From: Rhodococcus sp. (in: high G+C Gram-positive bacteria)
Lineage (GTDB): Bacteria > Actinomycetota > Actinomycetes > Mycobacteriales > Mycobacteriaceae
NCBI GenBank assembly: GCA_004211695.1
Contig: SEEV01000010.1
Coordinates: 1 to 45,373, forward strand
Reading direction: 5' to 3'
Length of the DNA stretch: 45,373 bases
The stretch's first letter is position 1, and the number at the start of each line of letters is the position of its first letter. The notes beneath the pieces were generated by a model. It was given only the letters and a program-made list of their open reading frames with translations. It was not told the origin of the DNA and did no database searches. This document shows positions 32,825-40,989 of this stretch, one piece after another. The translations under genes were made by a program, and so were the position numbers.

Positions 32825-33984
32825 GCGATCCTGACGAGAGCAACGTCGACGTCGTCCGCAAGGCAACCCGAGAGCTGGCTCACAAGTTCGACTACGACTA
32901 CTGGCGAGCGAAAGACAAGCTGGGCCAATATCCGTGGGAGTTCGTCACGGCGTTTGCCGATGGCGGATGGCTCGGCGGGCTCATCCCCGAGGAGTACGGC
33001 GGCCTCGGGTTGGGCGTCGCCGAGTGCGGCGTGATGATGCAGGAGATCGCCGCATCGGGTGCCGGCGCGAGTGGCGCCTCGGCGGTCCACTTCTACCTGT
33101 TCCCACCCGCACCGATCATCCGCCACGGCACGGAGGAGATGAAGCGGGAGTTCCTGCCCAAGCTCGCCCGGGGCGAGATTCTCATGGCGTTCGGCGTCAC
33201 CGAGCCCACTGCCGGCGTGGACACCTCGCGCATCACAACCAAGGCAGAGAAGGTCGCCGGCGGCTGGGTGGTCAACGGCCAGAAGGTCTGGATCACCAAC
33301 GCACAGAACGCCCACAAGATCCTGCTGCTGGCACGCACGTCTGCCCGCAACGAGGAAAAGCCGCTGGACGGGATGACGCTCTTCTTCACCGACCTCGACC
33401 GCGACCGGATCACGGTCCGCCAGATCGAGAAGCTGGGCCGGTCGGCGATCGACTCCAACGAGCTTTTCATCGAGAACCTCGAGGTCCGCGACGACGAAGT
33501 CGTCGGTGACGTGGGCCGGGGTTTCAAGTACCTCATCGACGGGCTGAACTCCGAACGCATCGTGGTGGGACTGGAGGGCGTGGGTATCGGTCAGGCGGCA
33601 CTGGAGCTGGCGACGAAGTACGCCACAGAGCGTGTCGTCTTCGACCGGCCCATCGGCCAGAACCAGGCGGTCGCCCACCCGCTGGCGGATTCCTGGATCC
33701 GGCTGGAGTCGGCTCGGCTGATGGCCATGCATGCGGCCGAGCTCTACGACAACCACCAGGACTGTAGTAAGGAGGCCGGCGCGACCAAGTATCTGGGCGC
33801 CGAGGCCGGCTACGACGCCTGCGACCGGGCCATGTCCACGCACGGCGGCTACGCCTACGCGAAGGAATACCACGTGGAGCGGCTCTGGCGGGAGGCGCGG
33901 CTGCTCCGCAACGCGCCGTTCCCTCAGGAGATGGTCCTCAACTACATCTCCGCGCAGGCGCTGAAGCTGCCCCGCGCCTACTGA
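32821..33984 (+). CDS. Acyl-CoA dehydrogenase
   Basis: A 387-residue FAD-dependent acyl-CoA dehydrogenase: GLGVAECGVMMQEIA, MAFGVTEPTAGVDTSRITTK, VNGQKVWITNA, ERIVVGLEGVGIGQAALE, and a C-terminal MSTHGGYAYAKEYHVERLWR. It oxidises an acyl-CoA to the 2,3-enoyl-CoA and passes electrons to ETF. GTG 32821 overlaps the AtuA stop (GTGA), which fixes the start; the frame continues further upstream only inside the AtuA gene. Last gene of the operon, followed by a hairpin at 34027. It should supply the enoyl-CoA for the MaoC pair. Confidence 0.93.
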   Translation: MSDPDESNVDVVRKATRELAHKFDYDYWRAKDKLGQYPWEFVTAFADGGWLGGLIPEEYGGLGLGVAECGVMMQEIAASGAGASGASAVHFYLFPPAPIIRHGTEEMKREFLPKLARGEILMAFGVTEPTAGVDTSRITTKAEKVAGGWVVNGQKVWITNAQNAHKILLLARTSARNEEKPLDGMTLFFTDLDRDRITVRQIEKLGRSAIDSNELFIENLEVRDDEVVGDVGRGFKYLIDGLNSERIVVGLEGVGIGQAALELATKYATERVVFDRPIGQNQAVAHPLADSWIRLESARLMAMHAAELYDNHQDCSKEAGATKYLGAEAGYDACDRAMSTHGGYAYAKEYHVERLWREARLLRNAPFPQEMVLNYISAQALKLPRAY

Positions 33985-34026
33985 CTGGCCGAACGTCGGG
34001 AGCAAGACCGACCCGGGCACACGCAT

Positions 34027-34049
34027 CGAGGGCCCCATGAATGCCCTCG
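34027..34049 (+). terminator. Hairpin after the acyl-CoA dehydrogenase operon
   Basis: CGAGGGC (34027-34033) and GCCCTCG (34043-34049) form a perfect 7-bp stem with a 9-base loop, 42 bases after the acyl-CoA dehydrogenase stop. There is no T tract, as is common in high-GC actinobacteria, so termination is likely but unproved. Confidence 0.5.
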
Positions 34050-34268
34050 CAGCAACGAGGACAACCACGATTCCCGAAGGCCTGCTCAGGCCCGAACGGA
34101 TGTGCCAAATGCCCTGGCCCACTCCCGCAACCGGGTCTGCCGCCTGCACCGATCACCACATGCGATGAATGCCGCCATTCGCTCCTTTCGGACACACACA
34201 AGCATCACGAACAGGACAGCCCTCCCGAGTCGATCGACTCGTGGTGGAAGCAAGACAGGAGGGAAGTA

Positions 34269-34775
34269 GTGCCGAATCCAATATTGCAAGGTGAGATGCT
34301 GATGACAGATCATCGCAACTTCAGCAGTCATGTGGCGCTCGTGATCGACGACGATCGGGATCGCCTCGAATCGATGAAACGTATGATCTCCGCGGGCGCA
34401 CCGGAGAACAAGGTCTTCCTGGTCGATGCGTCTGAGGGGCGCGCGCTCATCACATCCATCGATGAAATACTTTCCCTGTATCGCGGACCAGGATTGGTCG
34501 TCGTATTCCTTCGCGCGGACCCTGCCGGCTGGACCACGGCCGCGGTCCTGGCAGGGATGCGGCACCAAACACGCTTCGAACGAGTCGATGTCGTTGTGAT
34601 GGCAGCGGGAACGCCAGACACACTCCCCGTGCAGATCACCGACTTTCCCGGATTGCGGATGGTGCCACCTGGCAGTCATTCGTGCGGCGTGGTTGCCGGG
34701 TTCCTCGAAGCCCGCATGAACGATTCGGCGGGCACTGAACGCGGGCGCACGCGAGCTGTCGACCACACTCGCTGA
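34269..34775 (+). CDS. Receiver-like small protein of unknown function
   Basis: A protein of 168 residues from GTG 34269, which has AGGAGGG five bases ahead; ATG 34302 (MTDHRNFSSHVALVIDDD) is an alternative. The opening HVALVIDDDRDRLESMKRMI resembles beta-1/acidic pair/alpha-1 of a response-regulator receiver domain. The expected phospho-acceptor strand reads GLVVVFLRADPAG, where the Asp is displaced, so phosphorylation is doubtful. A later VDVVVMAAGTPDTL could be the beta-4/Thr strand. No DNA-binding domain and no histidine kinase are adjacent. Possibly a degenerate stand-alone receiver; the function is unknown. Confidence 0.55.
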   Translation: MPNPILQGEMLMTDHRNFSSHVALVIDDDRDRLESMKRMISAGAPENKVFLVDASEGRALITSIDEILSLYRGPGLVVVFLRADPAGWTTAAVLAGMRHQTRFERVDVVVMAAGTPDTLPVQITDFPGLRMVPPGSHSCGVVAGFLEARMNDSAGTERGRTRAVDHTR

Positions 34776-34790
34776 CAATCCGCGGACTAG

Positions 34791-34970
34791 TTGCTCGGCA
34801 TCGCGCCGGCGACGCTACGGAACTGGATCGAGCGGGAGGCTGCCTCGCCCGGCGCTCCGTCCACGGATCCGGACGTGCCGGAGGTCGCCCGGCTTCGCCG
34901 GGAAGTATCCGAATTACGCAGAGCCAATGAGATATTGAAGTCCGCGAGTAGTTATGCGGGTGATCGGTGA
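34791..34970 (+). mobile_element. IS3-family OrfA fragment
   Basis: The plus strand reads LLGIAPATLRNWIEREAASP, then ARLRREVSELRRANEILKSA, then a stop. This is the C-terminal half of an IS3-type OrfA: the end of the helix-turn-helix and the leucine-zipper segment (ELRRANEILK). There is no OrfB (DDE domain) downstream and the N-terminus is missing, so it is an inactive scrap. The 160 bases that follow have no recognisable feature. Confidence 0.8.
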
Positions 34971-35138
34971 CAAACCCCGGTGTCGTCGAGTCGCTGAAGG
35001 AGTTCGTCGAAGACCTACTGTCGGCCGTCTGGCCGTTGTCGGCGGCGCAGCGGGGGGTCTCCCTTGCCCGGGAGCCGGCAGCGTCACCCACCACGCGGCC
35101 GCACCGACCCTGACCGTACGAACAGGAGAACAGCGCAG

Positions 35139-35390
35139 ATGGCCAACCCGCACCGCCTCACCACAGACCAGGTCACCGACCTGATCAAGGAGGAGACCGA
35201 CGTTAACGACGTACGCACACTGCCCGCTGGACAACGCAAACGGAGGAGAGGCTGCATGGGGGTCGGATCAGCGGACCGGACGCTTGTCGACGACGACCCG
35301 CCGGACTACAGGCAGGTGTTGATAGCGCAGGTCACAGCGAACGCGCGAAACGACCACCATCTCGGTGCACGAACGGTGGTCGCGCGGTGA
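35139..35390 (+). CDS. Small hypothetical protein coupled to the metallo-beta-lactamase
   Basis: 83 residues from ATG 35139, with GGAG twelve bases upstream. The text (MANPHRLTTDQVTDLIKEET .. DDDPPDYRQVLIAQVTANAR) is hydrophilic, without membrane segment, signal or recognisable motif. Its TGA overlaps the GTG of the next gene (GTGA), the only strong support for it being real. It could instead be the degraded tail of a larger gene. Confidence 0.4.
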   Translation: MANPHRLTTDQVTDLIKEETDVNDVRTLPAGQRKRRRGCMGVGSADRTLVDDDPPDYRQVLIAQVTANARNDHHLGARTVVAR

Positions 35391-36133
35391 GCCCCGTGGA
35401 AATCGCCGACGGCGTGTTCTTCGTGCACTCCGAAATGGTGAACTGGGTGCTGCTCACCGACGGCGACGCGGTGACCGTGATCGATACGGGGTACCCGGGA
35501 CAGCGTGGCGACGTCGAGGAATCGATCCGAGCTATCGGACGGGACCCCCGTGACGTCGAGGCCGTGCTCATCACCCACGCACATGTCGACCACATCGGCA
35601 GCGCGCAGTATCTCGGCGAAACCTACGGGGCTTCGGTGCTGGTCCACCCTGCCGAGGCAGCTCACGCTCGCCGTGAATGCCACGAGGTCGCGACCCCCTG
35701 GGACGTGCTCAGCAACATCTGGCGACCCGGAGTCCTGTCCTGGGCGATCGAACTGGTGCGCCTGGGTGGCACTGCCAAGTACGGCATCGACTTCCCCACC
35801 CCGATGCCCGTACCCGGCGCCCTGAACTGCCCGGGTGCCCCCGTTCCGGTTCTTGTGCCCGGTCATACCTCCGGGCACACCGTCTATCACCTTCCAGATC
35901 ACGGTGTGGTGATCTCCGGGGACGCCTTGATCACCGGGCACCCGACCTCACCCATCTCCGGTCCCCAGCTGCTGCCGCGGTGGCTCAATCACTATTACGG
36001 CACGGCCGCCGAGTCACTGGGTATCATCGCAGAACTCGGCGCCGACATCCTTCTGCCCGGCCACGGGCCGATCCATCGCGGCTCCGTCGCGGAAGCAGCC
36101 GCGACCGGGCGTGAGCGTGCCGGTCTTCGATGA
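35387..36133 (+). CDS. Metallo-beta-lactamase-fold hydrolase
   Basis: A 248-residue MBL-fold protein. The metal motif is complete: HAHVDH (HxHxDH, near residue 63-68), a later GHTSGH, the bridging Asp in SGDALIT, and a final LPGHGP histidine. The N-terminus (IADGVFFVHSEMVNWVLLTD) is like lactonase/glyoxalase-II-type members. It hydrolyses an ester, lactone or thioester of unknown identity. GTG 35387 overlaps the preceding small frame. It is not obviously linked to the flanking operons. Confidence 0.88.
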   Translation: MSPVEIADGVFFVHSEMVNWVLLTDGDAVTVIDTGYPGQRGDVEESIRAIGRDPRDVEAVLITHAHVDHIGSAQYLGETYGASVLVHPAEAAHARRECHEVATPWDVLSNIWRPGVLSWAIELVRLGGTAKYGIDFPTPMPVPGALNCPGAPVPVLVPGHTSGHTVYHLPDHGVVISGDALITGHPTSPISGPQLLPRWLNHYYGTAAESLGIIAELGADILLPGHGPIHRGSVAEAAATGRERAGLR

Positions 36134-36750
36134 ATGAGCCCTCGTATGGGGCCCGCTACCCAGGCGCGGGGCGGCCGTGTCGAGGAGATGCGGATACCGG
36201 CCGGAGCGTCATTCGCCGGTAGTGAACGCGAGCGTCAGCGTTGTACCTCCCATTATCGGGTCATTGCCACCGGCAGGGTCATCACGCATCCCAGGTGTCT
36301 GGGTCGGCCAAAGCGCGGTCGAGATCGTGTCGGGCGCAGTCGGACACGATCCGATCGGCGTCGAATGCCGCTTTGTGCGCCGACAACCAGCGGTGGGGCG
36401 GTCACGACACGGGCATGCGCATCGAGCGGTCAACCACCTGCCGCGCATTGCGGCGGCACGGTGTCCATGACAGGTGTCAACGGTTTTCGCCAGCTGGTAG
36501 ACGGTCCGCGAATTATACTGCCACCGTGACACATTGGTGTATCTGATAGGCACATCTGCCGACGCCGGATCGGAGGCGTCGGCACCCTCCATGACGCCAC
36601 GACCGTCGTCTGTCCGTGATCCACCTGGTCATGATCGCAACATGACCAGGCGACTCGCCCGAGCCTGACGGTTTTCCAAACACACTAGTAATCGACTGAA
36701 CAGCGACTCGGGACACCAGTAAGCCCTGCCGACCAGTTGGGACAGGAATT
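36134..36750. other. Long non-coding stretch with a strong hairpin
   Basis: About 620 bases without a convincing gene on either strand; several frames are open but show no conserved motif. A perfect 9-bp inverted repeat, GCCGACGCC (36558-36566) and GGCGTCGGC (36575-36583), with an 8-base loop could act as a terminator or regulatory stem. The following 170 bases are less GC-rich and lead into the promoter at 36753. Confidence 0.5.
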
Positions 36751-36752
36751 GC

Positions 36753-36840
36753 AGCGAGGCGCGCGTCACCGTACAGTAAAAAACATATCCGTATATCTGG
36801 CTATAAGCCTGTAAATACGTACAGTCGGGAGTCTTGACAT
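36753..36840 (+). promoter_or_regulatory. Promoter of the Ddn-like gene, copy of the cupin promoter
   Basis: It begins GCGAGGCGCGCGTCAC, like the cupin promoter at about 27736, and keeps the same distance to the ATG and the same opening codons (ATGACCGCA). Elements AACATATCCGTATATCTGG and TGTAAATACGTACA correspond to the two ATCCG..AAATC(C)G elements upstream of the cupin gene. Shared control by one regulator is the simplest reading. Confidence 0.65.
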
Positions 36841-37386
36841 ATGACCGCAACTGATGAGACCCAGGCGCGATCGCGCGTAGGTCTGACCATGAGTGAGCTG
36901 TATCTCCGCGTGATGCGGCGGGTCGGTCACTACCGCTGGTTCTCCCTGTTCATGAAGCATGTCGGCTCACGGGTAGACCGGGCGCTGATCCGCGCGAGCC
37001 GAGGCCGACTCTCCATGAGCGGACCGCAGCTGACGACGATGCTGCTAGCGACGAAAGGCAGAAGAAGCGGCAAAGATCGAACGGTTCCGCTGCACTATGT
37101 GCGCGATGGCAAGAATCTCGTCGCCGCTTGCGAGAACTTCGGGCTGGAAGTAGCCTCCAGTTGGCCGAAGAACCTGCTCGCCGACCCGAAGGCACGTGTC
37201 GAGATCGGCGGCACCGCTGCACACTATCCGTCGCGACCCGCTACAGAGGATGAGGTCGCGCGCAACATGCCGAGTCTTGTCGAGATGTGGCCTGCGCATG
37301 ACAGCCACATGAAGCGAAATGGCGTGCGCCACGTGATTGTCTTCGAGCCGATGGATGCGGAAACTCGAGTGTCTCAGCCCAGTTGA
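36841..37386 (+). CDS. Nitroreductase/quinone reductase-like protein, Ddn (F420) family
   Basis: 181 residues. The core MLLATKGRRSGKDRTVPLHY followed by VRDGKNLVAACENFG and WPKNLLADPKARVEIGG matches the deazaflavin-dependent nitroreductase (Ddn) split-barrel family, which uses reduced F420 in mycobacteria and relatives. The N-terminus (SELYLRVMRRVGHYRWFSLF) is amphipathic and may associate with membrane, as in Ddn. It is a single gene downstream of a copy of the cupin promoter. Likely role: reduction of a quinone or enone; the substrate is unknown. Confidence 0.85.
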   Translation: MTATDETQARSRVGLTMSELYLRVMRRVGHYRWFSLFMKHVGSRVDRALIRASRGRLSMSGPQLTTMLLATKGRRSGKDRTVPLHYVRDGKNLVAACENFGLEVASSWPKNLLADPKARVEIGGTAAHYPSRPATEDEVARNMPSLVEMWPAHDSHMKRNGVRHVIVFEPMDAETRVSQPS

Positions 37387-37609
37387 GTTGCGCAGCAACA
37401 GTAAATGACCACAATGATGCAGCACCATTTGTATCTTGTTGTGTCCCAGATGATAACGAATATTCTTACAGGTAACCGAGCGTCCGCCGCCACTCGTGGT
37501 GTAGGGCGCTACCAAGACAAGGTCGAGATCACCAAGTATTGAGGTCCGACACTTCCTCGCTTGCATCACCGCCCGACCCAGAAGGACCCGCGTCACCAAG
37601 CCGCCCGCA

Positions 37610-37745
37610 ACGACTCATCGGGGCCGCGAAGCCTCTCGCAGGCGGGTGGCTGCAGACCGGTGACATCGGCGGGCTCGACGACGAACGGTTCTCTCATCCT
37701 CATCGACCGCGCCGAGGACATGATCATTCGGGACGGAGGTCGACA
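37610..37745 (+). pseudogene. Fragment of an AMP-dependent acyl-CoA synthetase
   Basis: AGGWLQTGDIGGLDDERF in one frame and, after a one-base shift, SLILIDRAEDMIIRDGG in the next are the A7/A8 motifs of an acyl-CoA synthetase (family: GWLHTGDIGYLDDDGFLxLVDRAKDMIIRGG). Nothing before or after belongs to such an enzyme. It is a dead fragment about 70 bases before phaC. Confidence 0.8.
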
Positions 37746-37815
37746 CCGTCGGCATCGCCGCCCACCTCAGCTCTCGTCCACGCAACGTCTGATCGAACAA
37801 CAAGGGAGACCTATC

Positions 37816-39522
37816 ATGACCGACAGCATCGTCGCCGCCACCGAGGCCGAGGCTGAGGAGCTCGCCGCACCGCTGGACCTTTTGCTGACCGACTCGGTGT
37901 TCGGGATCGCCCGCCGGTTGCTGCCCAACACTTCCTGGTTGCGCCTTGGCGCAAGCCTGGCCGGAGCACCGCACTATCTCCTCGGCCGCGGCCGCGGGCT
38001 GGCGGTAGAGTTGGCGGACATCGCGCGCGGCACCTCTACCCGGACTCCAGCACGCGCGGACCAACGCTTCGCCGACCCGGCCTGGTCGGGAAACCCGTTG
38101 CTGCGCCGCATCATGCAGACCTACCTCGCCGCCACAGAGACGGCAGGCAAGTTGCTCGTCGACGCCGACCTCGAGTGGCGCGATCGCGAGCGACTGCAGT
38201 TCGTCCTCGACAACGTCGTCGAGGCCACCGCGCCGAGCAACAACCCGCTGCTCAACCCGCTCGGCTACAAGGCGGTCATCGATACCGGCGGCGCCAGCGC
38301 GGTACGCGGGATGAGCAACCTGGTCCGCGACCTGGCCACCACACCGCGGGTTCCCGCCATGGTGGATCCGGACGCGTTCATCGTCGGCGGCACCGTCGCC
38401 GCGACACCCGGGTCGGTGATCTTCCAGAACCGGGTGATAGAGATCATCCAGTACGCCCCGCGGACCCCGACGGTGCGCGCGGTGCCGCTGCTGCTCGTGC
38501 CCCCAGTGATCAACAAGTTCTACATCGTCGACATCTCACCGGGCCGCAGCATGGTCGAGTACTTCCTCGACCAGGGACAGCAGGTGTTCTCCATCTCCTG
38601 GCGCAACCCGAAGGCCCGCCACCGCACCTGGGGACTGGACACCTACGGGCAGGCCATCGTCGACGCGTTGGACGCGGTCGAGAAGATCACCGGCAGTACG
38701 CGCACGCACCTGCTCGCGAGCTGCTCGGGCGGGATGCTGGCCGCGATGACCGCCGCGCATCTCACCGACATCGGTCAGGGCGATCGCCTCGCGGGCCTGA
38801 CGCTGGCGGTCACCGTGCTCGACCAGAGCCGGGCCGGACTCGCGGCGGCAGCGCTCGACCCGACCACCGCCCAGGCCGCCATCCAGGTCTCGGCCGCGCG
38901 CGGGTACCTCGACGGCCGGTCTCTGGCGGAGGTGTTCGCCTGGCTGCGCCCGACCGACCTGGTGTGGCGGTACTGGGTGAACAACTACATCCAGGGCCGC
39001 ACGCCGGCGCCGTTCGACGTGCTGTTCTGGAACGCCGACACCACCCGCATGACAGCCGCCCTCCACAAGGACATGGTGCAGATGGGGCTGAGCAACGCGC
39101 TGACCACCCCGGGCGCGGTGAGCATGCTCGGCACCCCCGTCGACCTGTCCAAGGTCACCGTGGACTCGTATGTGATCGCCGGCATCGCCGACCACATCAG
39201 CCCCTGGCAGGCCTGCTACCGCAGCGCCCGCCTGCTCGGCAGCGAGAGCCTCCGGTTCGTCCTCTCCACCAGCGGACACATCGCCGCGATGGTCAACCCG
39301 CCCGGCAATCCACGCGCCTCCTACCGGGTGGCGCCACCGAGCACCGAGTACCCCGGCGAGTGGCTCGAGACCGCCGAGAAGAAGCAGGACTCTTGGTGGC
39401 CCGACTATGCGGCGTGGCTGGCCGAGCGCAGCGGACCCGACCAGGATGCGCCGACGATGCTCGGCGCCGTGGATCTCCCACCGCTGATGCCCGCGCCCGG
39501 CTCCTACGTTCGCGAACGATGA
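37816..39522 (+). CDS. phaC: Poly(3-hydroxyalkanoate) synthase
   Basis: A 568-residue PHA synthase. The catalytic triad is visible: C303 in LLASCSGGM (lipase-like box with Cys), D459 in GIADHISPW and H488 in STSGHIAAMVNPP. Also typical are NPLLNPLGYKAVIDTGG, VPPVINKFYIVDISPGRS, VFSISWRNPKARHRTWGLD and RYWVNNYIQGRTPAPFDVLFWNAD. It polymerises (R)-3-hydroxyacyl-CoA on the surface of storage granules. ATG 37816 follows AAGGGAG. Size and motifs suit class I/II single-subunit enzymes. It is followed by a MaoC-like gene and phaZ, forming a small PHA-turnover operon. Confidence 0.95.
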   Translation: MTDSIVAATEAEAEELAAPLDLLLTDSVFGIARRLLPNTSWLRLGASLAGAPHYLLGRGRGLAVELADIARGTSTRTPARADQRFADPAWSGNPLLRRIMQTYLAATETAGKLLVDADLEWRDRERLQFVLDNVVEATAPSNNPLLNPLGYKAVIDTGGASAVRGMSNLVRDLATTPRVPAMVDPDAFIVGGTVAATPGSVIFQNRVIEIIQYAPRTPTVRAVPLLLVPPVINKFYIVDISPGRSMVEYFLDQGQQVFSISWRNPKARHRTWGLDTYGQAIVDALDAVEKITGSTRTHLLASCSGGMLAAMTAAHLTDIGQGDRLAGLTLAVTVLDQSRAGLAAAALDPTTAQAAIQVSAARGYLDGRSLAEVFAWLRPTDLVWRYWVNNYIQGRTPAPFDVLFWNADTTRMTAALHKDMVQMGLSNALTTPGAVSMLGTPVDLSKVTVDSYVIAGIADHISPWQACYRSARLLGSESLRFVLSTSGHIAAMVNPPGNPRASYRVAPPSTEYPGEWLETAEKKQDSWWPDYAAWLAERSGPDQDAPTMLGAVDLPPLMPAPGSYVRER

Positions 39523-39549
39523 CGCACCGCCTCCTAGCGAAGGACCACC

Positions 39550-39999
39550 ATGGCCACATACCTGACGCGCCCGGCCGGGCTTCTCGATCTCGCCGGCGAA
39601 CAGCTCGGGACCACCGACTGGTACGAGAGCACCTATGAGCGGGTGAACCATTTCGCGGACGCCACCGGCGACTACCGGTGGATGCCCCACCCCCCACCGC
39701 GCACCGCCGACGCGTGCGGGAATGTGGCCGCCTCCAGCCATCTCACCCTCTCGCTCCTCCCGCAGGCCCTTCGCGACCTGCTCACCATCGACAGTGCGCC
39801 GGAGGCCGTCGATTACGGACTCAACGAGGTTCGCCTCCCCACGCCCGCCCGCGTGGGGGCGAGGGTCCGCTGCACCGGCCGGGTCCTGGCCGTGCAGCGG
39901 CGCGAGGCCGGGCTCGAGGCGGTATTCGGCGTCACCTTCGAGTCCGAGGACGCAGCACGGCCCCTCTGCGTCGCCGAACCAGTGGTCATCTACCGGTGA
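39550..39999 (+). CDS. MaoC-like protein (PhaJ-type), altered active-site loop
   Basis: A 149-residue hot-dog protein. The opening and core resemble actinobacterial MaoC dehydratases (VNHFADATGDYRWMPH, SSHLTLSLLPQAL, NEVRLPTPARVGARV). The usual catalytic text is DHQWIHVDPERA..GTIAHGYLTLSLLP, whereas here it reads DYRWMPHPPPRTADACGNVA followed by ASSHLTLSLLP, so the Ile-His-Val-Asp core and the IAHG turn are both changed. It may have altered specificity or be inactive. It lies 27 bases after phaC and overlaps phaZ by GTGA, so its intended role is likely supply of (R)-3-hydroxyacyl-CoA. Confidence 0.8.
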   Translation: MATYLTRPAGLLDLAGEQLGTTDWYESTYERVNHFADATGDYRWMPHPPPRTADACGNVAASSHLTLSLLPQALRDLLTIDSAPEAVDYGLNEVRLPTPARVGARVRCTGRVLAVQRREAGLEAVFGVTFESEDAARPLCVAEPVVIYR

Positions 40000-40817
40000 A
40001 CCGCGCTGCGGATCGGGCGGGCGAGTCCCGGATGGTGCGCATCGGTGGCCAGCATCTGCGGGTGCACATTCGTCACGGCAACGGCGTGCCGGTGGTGCTG
40101 TGCAACGGGATCGGCGCCAGCCTCGAGGTCCTCGATCCGCTGGTCGCATATCTCGGCGCACGCCGTACTGTGATTCGGTTCGACGCCCCGGGCGCCGGCG
40201 CGTCACCGGCTTCGCCTGTGCCGTACTGGTTTCCGTACCTTGCGTGGGTGACCGGCCGAATGCTCGACACGCTCGGTTACGGCCGGGTGGATATGCTGGG
40301 GTATTCGTGGGGCGGTGCCCTGGCCCAGCAGTTCGCGTTCCAGAACCCGCGCCGGTGTCGACGGTTGGTGCTGGCCGCCACCGCGACCGGCGCGCTGATG
40401 GTGCCCGCCCGGCCCGAGGTCCTCGCGAAGATGCTCACCCCGCGCCGGTTCGTCGACCGCGCCTACCTGGCTTCTATCGCCGCGACGATCTACGGCGGCA
40501 GCGCCGATTTCGGCAACGCCGCCGTCACCGAGCTCGTCGGTCACCAACTCGCGGCCGGATCCCGCCGCGGCTACCTGCATCAGCTGCTTGCCGGAGCGAT
40601 GTGGTCGAGCCTGTTCGCCCTCCCGGCAATCCGCCAACCCACCCTCATCCTCGCCGGCACCGACGACCCGATCATCCCGATCATCAACGCCCGCATCATG
40701 GCTCGGCTGCTGCCGAACGCCACCCTCGTCACGCACCTCGGCGGCCACGTCGACCTCCTCACCAACGCCGCCACGCTCGGCCCCGTCATCGAGGATTTCC
40801 TACGCAGGGCGCCGTAG
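39996..40817 (+). CDS. phaZ: Intracellular PHA depolymerase, PhaZ-like alpha/beta hydrolase
   Basis: A 273-residue alpha/beta hydrolase very like the medium-chain PHA depolymerases of Pseudomonas: GYSWGGALAQQFA (nucleophile S104), RLVLAATATGALMVP, a QPTLILAGTDDPIIPIIN block with the acid Asp, and the final GGHVDLLT with the catalytic His. It would release hydroxyacids from stored polymer. GTG 39996 overlaps the MaoC-like stop. As the last gene of the phaC operon it makes a synthesis/breakdown pair. Confidence 0.88.
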   Translation: MNRAADRAGESRMVRIGGQHLRVHIRHGNGVPVVLCNGIGASLEVLDPLVAYLGARRTVIRFDAPGAGASPASPVPYWFPYLAWVTGRMLDTLGYGRVDMLGYSWGGALAQQFAFQNPRRCRRLVLAATATGALMVPARPEVLAKMLTPRRFVDRAYLASIAATIYGGSADFGNAAVTELVGHQLAAGSRRGYLHQLLAGAMWSSLFALPAIRQPTLILAGTDDPIIPIINARIMARLLPNATLVTHLGGHVDLLTNAATLGPVIEDFLRRAP

Positions 40818-40989
40818 GCGTCATGTGAGGCAGGCCCATGGCGGCCCGCCTGGGACCGACCGTCGGCGGAAGGGAGCTTCCTCGACGGCCACCCCACGGC
40901 TGCGTTTCTATGCGGCTCCACGAACCGGGGTGGCAGCGTTGTCGGTGGGGTGTGGTGAGACTGACGCAGCTGGGTGGGATCTCCTCGGC

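Noticed and set aside
36177-36592. Overlapping open frames on both strands between the MBL and Ddn-like genes
   Set aside because: No motif, no ribosome-binding site and no hydrophobic pattern; most likely non-coding or badly decayed sequence.
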